Source of the DNA: JACCZR01 sp963830065
GTDB taxonomy: Bacteria; Actinomycetota; Thermoleophilia; Solirubrobacterales; Thermoleophilaceae
Assembly (NCBI GenBank): GCA_963830065.1
Contig: CAWHLA010000002.1
Span: 8,216 to 72,215 of the forward strand
DNA length: 64,000 bases
Reading direction: 5' to 3'
Notes under the pieces: model-generated
Told to the model about the DNA's origin: nothing
Databases searched by the model: none
Seen by the model: only the letters and a program-made list of their open reading frames with translations
Shown here: positions 58,446-64,000 of the stretch, in pieces
Layout: every line of letters begins with the position of its first letter
Numbering within the stretch: the first letter of the stretch is position 1
Position numbers and translations under genes: made by a program

Positions 58446-58488
58446 TGGGCGACCCTAAGGCCGGCCGCGGCGCCTGTCCAGACGGAAC

Positions 58489-59076
58489 TCAGGCGACGGT
58501 CGCGCCCTCCTCGCGGACCTCGTGCTTGCCCTCGGCGAACTCCTCGACGATCTTGTCGTTGAAGGCGGCCAGGTCATCGGGGTTGCGGCTGGTGACCAGT
58601 CCCTGGTCGACCACCACTTCCTCGTCGACCACGGTGCCGCCGGCGTTGCGGATGTCGGTGCGGATGCTGGGGTAGGAGGTGAGCCTTCGGCCCCGGACCA
58701 GGTCGGCCTCGACAAGCGTCCAGGGGCCGTGGCAGATGGCGCCGATCGGCTTGCCCGCCTTGGCGATGGCCTGGATGAAGCCGATGGCGTCCTCGTCCAC
58801 TCGCAGGTTGTCCGGGTTCACGGTGCCGCCGGGCAGGACGAGCCCGGCGTAGTCGTCGGGGGAGGCGTCGGCCACCTTTCGGTCCACCGAGAACCTGTCG
58901 GCGGGCTCGATGTCGTGGTTCATCGCCTGGATCTCGCCGTCCTCGAGCGACAGCAGCTCGACGCTGCCGCCGGCCTGCTCGATGGCCTCACGAGGCTGTT
59001 CGAGCTCGACCTGCTCCACGCCGTCGGCGGCCAGGATCGCGATCTTCTTTCCGTTCAGTTCGTCAGACATGGTCAT
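58489..59076 (-). CDS. DJ-1/PfpI family protein (class I GATase-like)
   Basis: ATG 59076 overlaps the stop of the upstream spermidine-synthase-like gene by 4 bp (ATGA). The 195-residue protein has KIAILAADGVEQVELEQPREAIEQAGGSVELLSL, YAGLVLPGGTVNPDNLRVDE, and the nucleophile elbow GAICHGPWTLVEADLVRGRRLTSYPSI with catalytic Cys in AICHG and partner Glu near residue 15-20. This is the standard PfpI fold, length and motif set. Members act as deglycases, chaperones or proteases. The true role is uncertain. Confidence 0.92.
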   Translation of the reverse strand: MTMSDELNGKKIAILAADGVEQVELEQPREAIEQAGGSVELLSLEDGEIQAMNHDIEPADRFSVDRKVADASPDDYAGLVLPGGTVNPDNLRVDEDAIGFIQAIAKAGKPIGAICHGPWTLVEADLVRGRRLTSYPSIRTDIRNAGGTVVDEEVVVDQGLVTSRNPDDLAAFNDKIVEEFAEGKHEVREEGATVA

Positions 59077-61247
59077 CCGCTTCCCGCCCGCCCCAGCGCC
59101 GAAACCGGGCTGGAGAAGTCGTCGGTCCAGGGGTCGCGGCCGGGCGTGCGGCGACACGGTCGCCAGCGCTGATCGGAGGTCAATGAGCCGAGGTCAGCGG
59201 GGCGCGCGGCCATCGCCACCCAGTGCGACGGCCGCTTTCCGCGCGGCATGTTGGGCCGTTTCAGCTCGTTCTGGGCGAGGCACGTCAGCCGCTCGCTGCG
59301 GGCGACCTCGCCGAGCACCGGCCCGAGGTCGAGGAAGCGGTTGGAGATGTGGAAGGCCACCACGCCATCGGGTCGCAGCTTGCTGCGGTACAGGCGGACG
59401 GCCTCGCGCGTGAGCAGATGGGTGGGGATGGCGTCCGAGGAGAAAGCGTCGGCGACCAGGAGCCCGTACTCGCCCGTCCGGGCGCGCTCGAGCGACAAGC
59501 GCGCATCGCCGCGCACCACATCGAAGTCTCCGTCGCAGTCGCGCAGGTAGGTGAACAGGCGCGGGTCGCGGGCGATTCGCTCGACGGTGGGGTCCAGCTC
59601 GTAGAAGGTCCACTGGTCACCCGGGCGGCTGTAACAGGCCAGCGACCCCGTTCCCAGCCCGATGATCGCCGTCCGGCGGCTGTGCGCCGCCGACATGATC
59701 TGGCCCGCGGGGCCGGTCGGGTGGAAGTAGGTCAGCGGAATGCGCCGCTGGGCGGGATCGAGTAGCTGGGCGCCGTGGGTGGTGGTGCCGTGGATCTCCT
59801 CGTTGAGCCGACCGTCCTCGGAGCGCTCGACGCGGATCACGCCGAAGAAGCTGCGGTCCTGGCGCAGCTCGATTCCCTCCTCGAGGAGGGGGACCGAGCC
59901 GGCGAGCACGATCGCGCCCACCGCCAGCCCGAAGCGCAGCGGGCGCCGCACGAAGTTGAGCGCGATCCCTGCGCCCAGCCCGAAGGCGAAGCTCTTCCCC
60001 GCGCCCTCGTACTCCACCCCGCCGAGGCTCACCAGCGCGAGCGCCGCCAACACCAGCAGGCCCACGGCGACCGGCAGGGCGACGTCCAGCCAGCGCACGT
60101 ACTTGCTCGGGGGCACGCGCGGAGCCTTCTTGGGCAGGCACAGGCAGGCGGCCACGATCGCCAGCGGGTACTCGGGCAGGGTCTCGAAGACCGCCGGGAC
60201 CAGGATCCCGGTGACGAAGCCGCCCAGCGCCCCGCCCACCGCCACCAGCAGGTAGAAGGTCGTGAGCTCGCCCGCCGCCGGGCGGTCCCGGGCGAGCTCG
60301 CCGTGGCACACGAGCGCCACCACGCCGAAGCTCAACAGGTGCAGCGGCATGACCAGCCACAGCGGCTCGCGGGCGCGCACCAGCAGCAGGATCGACAGCC
60401 CGATCACCACTCCGGGCAGCACGAACACCATCGCTCGGTGCAGCTTCTGGGCGCGGTCGGTGGCCGAGAACGCGACCACGAACGACAGCAGGTACAGCGA
60501 CAGCGGCAGCGCCCACAGCAGTGGCACGGGCGCGAGGTCGATCGTCATGAACGACGTCACCGCCAGCATGAGGCTCGAGGGCACGAAGGCCAGTCCGACC
60601 CAGCGCAGGCGCCGCCGGGTGGTCAGGGTCTCGTGGGGCTCGGGCTGCGGCTCGGGCGCGGGGGCCGACCGCCACAGCGCCACGGCGCAGGCCGCCAGCA
60701 GCAGCACCAGCAGCCCGTAGGCGATCGACCACGCCTCTCCTTGCCCGGCCAGCCGGACGTTGGGCTCCATGAGCAGCGGGTAGCCCAGCAGCCCGATGAC
60801 GCTGCCCAGGTTGCTGGCCCGGTAGAGGAAGTAGGGATCTCGCGCGGCGGGGTGGGCCGTCGAGGCCAGCCAGCGCTGGAGCAGCGGCGCGGTGGAGGAG
60901 ACCACGAAGAACGGCAGGCCCACCGAAACCGCCAGCAGGCCCAAGAGCGAGAGCACAGGCGCGTCGCCCGGCCGGAAGTCCTCGGGCACGGCGATCGGCA
61001 GCACCACGACGGCGACCAGCACCAGCGCCAGGTGGACGGCGGCCTGGCGGCGCGCGCCCAGCCTGCGCGTGCTCGCGTGCGCGTAGAGGTAGGCCAACAG
61101 GAGGGCGGTTTGGAAGAAGACCAGCGACGTGTTCCACACCGCCGGGGTGCTCCCGAAGCTGGGCAGCACGAACTTGGCGAACATCGGCTGGATCAGGAAG
61201 ACCAGCCCCGCGCTGAGCGCGATTGCTATGCCGTACAGGATCACCAT
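59073..61247 (-). CDS. Fused membrane protein with spermidine-synthase-like domain
   Basis: The 724-residue product starts with about 12 membrane helices (about 1-450; MVILYGIAIALSAGLVFLIQPMFAKFVLPSFGSTPAVWN is a conserved opening). The C-terminal third is a SAM-type Rossmann domain: AAHSRRTAIIGLGTGSLACYSRPGDQWTFYELDPTVERIARDP, FDVVRGDARLSLERA and VADAFSSDAIPTHLLTREAVRLYRSKL, as in spermidine synthases. Fusion of a transporter-like half and an aminopropyltransferase-like half is known. Transfer activity is unproven. Its start leads on from the DUF4333 divergent promoter. Confidence 0.88.
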   Translation of the reverse strand: MVILYGIAIALSAGLVFLIQPMFAKFVLPSFGSTPAVWNTSLVFFQTALLLAYLYAHASTRRLGARRQAAVHLALVLVAVVVLPIAVPEDFRPGDAPVLSLLGLLAVSVGLPFFVVSSTAPLLQRWLASTAHPAARDPYFLYRASNLGSVIGLLGYPLLMEPNVRLAGQGEAWSIAYGLLVLLLAACAVALWRSAPAPEPQPEPHETLTTRRRLRWVGLAFVPSSLMLAVTSFMTIDLAPVPLLWALPLSLYLLSFVVAFSATDRAQKLHRAMVFVLPGVVIGLSILLLVRAREPLWLVMPLHLLSFGVVALVCHGELARDRPAAGELTTFYLLVAVGGALGGFVTGILVPAVFETLPEYPLAIVAACLCLPKKAPRVPPSKYVRWLDVALPVAVGLLVLAALALVSLGGVEYEGAGKSFAFGLGAGIALNFVRRPLRFGLAVGAIVLAGSVPLLEEGIELRQDRSFFGVIRVERSEDGRLNEEIHGTTTHGAQLLDPAQRRIPLTYFHPTGPAGQIMSAAHSRRTAIIGLGTGSLACYSRPGDQWTFYELDPTVERIARDPRLFTYLRDCDGDFDVVRGDARLSLERARTGEYGLLVADAFSSDAIPTHLLTREAVRLYRSKLRPDGVVAFHISNRFLDLGPVLGEVARSERLTCLAQNELKRPNMPRGKRPSHWVAMAARPADLGSLTSDQRWRPCRRTPGRDPWTDDFSSPVSALGRAGSG

Positions 61248-61289
61248 TAGGGTGGGGCGACCGAAATTTCAGAAAGGACCCGCAGCACT

Positions 61290-62000
61290 ATGAACAGACT
61301 GGCCCGTTTCACGGCCTATGCAGGGGTTACCGCGCTTTCCGCCCTCATCCTGGCGGCCTGTGGCTCGACCACGGTCACCGGTCCTGGGTTGGAGGCCAAG
61401 ATGAAGAGCGAGGCGCTGGCGCCCAAGGGCATCACCAACGCCACAGTGAAGTGTCCGGCTGAGACCGAGGTCAAGGTCGGTGCCACCGTCGAGTGCTCGG
61501 TGACCGCTGACGGCAAGAAGGGCAACGTCACGGCCAAGTTCGCCGATGAAGAGGGTGCCCTGACCGACTACCAGGCCAACGTGGACGACATCCAGGTGGC
61601 GCTGATCGAGCAGAACGCCGAGGAGGCGGAGTCAGGCTTGTCAGGGGTCGACTGCCCGTCCTCGAGCAAGCCCAAGAAGGGCGCCACCTTCTTCTGCACC
61701 GGGAAGATCTCGGGCAGCGGCTTCGGCGTGGTCATCATCGACCAGACCGCCGAGGACTCGAGCGTGAGGGTCCGGCTCCAGAAGCGCAAGCTGAAGACGA
61801 GCCAGATCGAGGCGAACATCACCAAGGCGGTGAAGAAGCGCGGCATCGACGCTCAGGTCGACTGTCCGAACCAGGTGACCTCCCAGAAGGGGAGCGTGTT
61901 CCGCTGCACCGTGAAGAACCCGGCCAACGGCAGGCAGATCACCATCGTTGCCACGCAGAAGGACAGCGCCGGCAACTTCGACCTGAAGGTCGAGAACTAG
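61290..62000 (+). CDS. Lipoprotein with three DUF4333-like repeats
   Basis: ATG 61290 gives 236 residues. The N-terminus is a lipoprotein signal peptide with lipobox LAAC (residues 21-24). Three repeats follow, each with a matched Cys pair: VKCPAETEVKVGATVECSV, VDCPSSSKPKKGATFFCTG and VDCPNQVTSQKGSVFRCTV. This is the DUF4333 pattern in triplicate, more than the usual one or two. The domain is believed to be a cell-surface module, and function is unknown. It is divergent from the spermidine-synthase-like gene and convergent with the adenylate cyclase gene. Confidence 0.85.
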   Translation: MNRLARFTAYAGVTALSALILAACGSTTVTGPGLEAKMKSEALAPKGITNATVKCPAETEVKVGATVECSVTADGKKGNVTAKFADEEGALTDYQANVDDIQVALIEQNAEEAESGLSGVDCPSSSKPKKGATFFCTGKISGSGFGVVIIDQTAEDSSVRVRLQKRKLKTSQIEANITKAVKKRGIDAQVDCPNQVTSQKGSVFRCTVKNPANGRQITIVATQKDSAGNFDLKVEN

Positions 62001-62747
62001 GAGCTGGGCTGCGCCGCGTAGACCTTCAGGTCGCGCGGCGCTCCCTTCGCCTTGAAGCGAAGGCGGCGGCGGAGCTTGACTTCGTCGCCGCCTAGCTTCT
62101 CCTTCGCCGCCTCGGAGACCAAGAGCTGATTGGCCCCGGCGGCCTCGGCCACGCGGGCCGCAGTGGTCACGTCGACGCCGAAGTAGTCGCCGCCCAGCTT
62201 GCGCGGGCGTGCCCACGTGCAGGCCGGCCCGCATCTGGGGTGAGTAGCCCCCGACCTTGACCTTCGCGGTCTCCTCGATCGCGGTCAGCGCGGCCTCGAC
62301 CCCCGCGGCCGGGTCGTCGAACACGGCCATCAGGCCGTCGCCCAAGCGTTTGACGATCTCCCCGCCACAGTCCTTGATCGGGGGTTCGGCCGCTTGGCCC
62401 ACCTTGCGCAGCAGGTCGAGCGACTGGGTGTCGCCGGCCTCCAGCGCCCAGTCGGAGAACTCCACGAGGTCGGTGAACAGGACCGCCTTCTCCGCGTGGC
62501 CATGGCCCCGCCCCTGGGCCTCGGACACCGATTGCCAGACCTGAAACGCGCTCAGCCCGACCTCGCGCAGGGCGCTCGGGCGCTCGGCGGCCACCTCGTT
62601 CAAGCGCTGGCCGACTGCCGTGCCGCTCATCGAGAGCGGGTCGCCCAGCTGCTTGTCGCCGGGGAGGCGCTGGCGCAGGAACTGAGCGGCCTTGATCAGG
62701 TTGGGTTGTCCGTCGAGCGCCTGGAGGCGCTCCCGCCAAGAGGGCAT
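61997..62747 (-). pseudogene. Class III adenylate/guanylate cyclase, frameshifted
   Basis: ATG 62747 overlaps the DUF2252 stop. The N-terminal region (about 1-90) is a helical regulatory part, then the cyclase domain: EKAVLFTDLVEFSDWALEAGD (first metal Asp), GGEIVKRLGDGLMAVFDDP (second Asp), then, after a one-base shift near 62207, KLGGDYFGVDVTTAARVAEAAGANQLLVSEAA and GAPRDLKVYAAQPSS to the stop at 61999. The span of 751 bp is one base more than a multiple of three, as expected for a single insertion. An intact protein would be about 250 residues. It probably makes cAMP, if it works. Confidence 0.88.
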
Positions 62748-64000
62748 CAGTCCTCGGGAAGGCCGGGGATCTTGCCGTTGCGAAAGGCGTCCACGAAGCG
62801 GCGATGGTCCTCACGGGCCATCTCGCCGTACTCGGCGCCGAAGCGCGCCAGGTCGGCCGCGAACTCGTCGTCGCGGTCGCCCACCACCTCCATGATCACG
62901 TCCTCGGTCTGAAAGTCGACCAGCTCCTGGTCTGAGCCGGCGTCGGAGACGCAGTGCACCTTCGCCGTCGCCTGGCCCAGGTAGCGCAGCAGCGGCAGGA
63001 TCTCGTCCACGTCGGTGACGGCGTCCCAGTCGATGTCGGCCGTGTAGGGGGAGATCTCCTGCACCACCTGGCCCACGCCGTCCAGCTCGGCCCATCCCAC
63101 CCACGGGTCGGCGTGGGCCTGCAGCGCGCGTTGTGAGACCGCCGTGCGGTGGCCGTGATGTTGGAAGTACGAGGCGATCTTCTCGTCGGTCACCACCCGG
63201 CTGGGCGCCGCGACGTTGCCTTGCTTCATCGACAGCATCACGTCGTTCTCCAGCGCCTGGCTGGGGCCCTCGATCAAGAGGTTGAAGGCGGGCAGGCCCG
63301 CGCTCCCGATCCCGAAGCCCTTGCGACCCACCACGTCCTTGACCTGGTACGAGACGCTGTGCTGGCGCTTTCGCTCGGGGATCGTCTCGAGGTAGCGCTC
63401 GTAGGCCTCGAGCACCTTCTTCTGCTCGGCATCGTCCAGCCGCCGGGCGCCGCCGCCCTCGGTGAACCGCCGGTCCTCGGCCTCGATGGCGGAGTTCGAC
63501 TCCAGGAGCTGGATGCGGGTCTCCATCCGCGCGCTGACCAGCGCCTCGTGCAGCGCGCCGTCGGTGTTCTCGAGGGTGAGGCTGAACTCGTCGTCGCGGT
63601 CGCCGCTGGCGAAGGCCCGCACCTGGTCGAGATAGGAGCGCGAGTAGGTCTCGATCATCTCGTTGATCACGTTGTCCGAGAGCGCCTTGGCGAAGCCCAG
63701 CAGCGCGAGGCTGGCCGCCATCCGCTGGAGGTCCCACGTGTAGTGGCCCACGTAGGCCTCGTCGAAGTCGTTGACGTCGAAGACGAGCTTGCCCTGCGAG
63801 TTCATGTAGGTGCCGTAGTTCTCGGCGTGGAGGTCGCCCTGGATCCACACCCGCTTGGTGCGCTCGTCCACCCACGGGTCCTCGCGCCCGTGTACGTCGG
63901 CGTAGAACAGGCAGGCGGTGCCGCGGTAGAACGGGAACGGGCCGGCGGCCATCTTGCGGAACTTCTTTCGAAACGCGTGCGGGTCGCTCTCGATCAGATC
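62747..64000 (-). CDS. DUF2252 family protein, N-terminus outside the window
   Basis: The frame is open from 64000 down to the stop at 62747 (at least 418 residues). Typical DUF2252 features: FYRGTACLFYADVHG, a kinase-like active site WIQGDLHAENYGTYMNSQGKLVFDVNDFDEAYVG (HxEN/DxND pattern), VSYQVKDVVGRKGFGIGSAGLPAFNLLIEG and RALQAHADPWVGWAE. The family has a protein-kinase-like fold. Its substrate is unknown. The stop overlaps the cyclase start (TGATG), so they are translated together. Confidence 0.9.
   Translation of the reverse strand, partial: DLIESDPHAFRKKFRKMAAGPFPFYRGTACLFYADVHGREDPWVDERTKRVWIQGDLHAENYGTYMNSQGKLVFDVNDFDEAYVGHYTWDLQRMAASLALLGFAKALSDNVINEMIETYSRSYLDQVRAFASGDRDDEFSLTLENTDGALHEALVSARMETRIQLLESNSAIEAEDRRFTEGGGARRLDDAEQKKVLEAYERYLETIPERKRQHSVSYQVKDVVGRKGFGIGSAGLPAFNLLIEGPSQALENDVMLSMKQGNVAAPSRVVTDEKIASYFQHHGHRTAVSQRALQAHADPWVGWAELDGVGQVVQEISPYTADIDWDAVTDVDEILPLLRYLGQATAKVHCVSDAGSDQELVDFQTEDVIMEVVGDRDDEFAADLARFGAEYGEMAREDHRRFVDAFRNGKIPGLPED

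Noticed and set aside
59775..61250. 491-codon open frame on the plus strand
   Set aside because: It is antisense to the fused spermidine-synthase-like gene, is extremely Gln/His/Arg-rich and matches no family.

Overview
The window is high-GC DNA with GTG and TTG starts, tightly overlapping ATGA/GTGA gene junctions and a protein repertoire typical of soil Actinomycetota. Several families I associate with the Thermoleophilia (Solirubrobacterales) are present: a short collagen-like secreted protein with a conserved N-terminal helix, DUF4333 lipoproteins, a large secreted dipeptidase-like protein and an RTX-like remnant. The lineage call is inference from protein style, not a phylogeny. No phage structural genes, transposases, rRNAs, CRISPR arrays or complete tRNAs were found.

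Layout. 1-6 kb: a minus-strand operon with a DyP-type peroxidase, a CxxCH protein, an unknown protein and a patatin lipase, diverging from a papain-like protein and small envelope genes. 6-14.9 kb: an accessory-looking stretch with secreted Ig-like and RTX-like proteins, a broken acyl-CoA dehydrogenase end, two opposite-facing 3' tRNA fragments (likely attachment-site scars) and a frameshifted copper-amine-oxidase-like gene. 15-28.8 kb: mixed housekeeping and envelope genes (polysaccharide deacetylase, GreA, secreted dipeptidase-like protein, GDPD, CorA, LtrA, MFS, enoyl-reductase-like, GNAT). 28.9-33.7 kb: glutamate dehydrogenase, a cNMP-binding protein and a molybdopterin-domain/TetR pair around a clear palindromic operator. 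33.8-37.7 kb: a ZIP transporter with a DtxR-like palindrome in front, then an arsenic operon arsR-arsM-(R2-like oxidase)-aquaporin-arsC. This is the most interesting system in the window. 37.8-43.7 kb: pyrophosphatase, epimerase, RHH regulator, PHB-depolymerase-like esterase and a two-component system. 43.7-50.2 kb: glutamate decarboxylase and a CoA-chemistry block (family III CoA-transferase, MaoC hydratase, CitE-like lyase, atypical enoyl-CoA-reductase-like SDR) that could act on C5 dicarboxyl-CoA compounds. 50.2-64 kb: hydrolase, diguanylate cyclase, membrane proteins, AzlCD, PfpI, fused spermidine-synthase-like protein, adenylate cyclase and DUF2252.

A window-wide oddity is the number of genes whose conserved protein continues in another frame: at least ten loci, some with two or three shifts, in both indel directions. 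This could be assembly error (long-read indels or a low-polish MAG) or real decay. It affects how broken genes here should be read.
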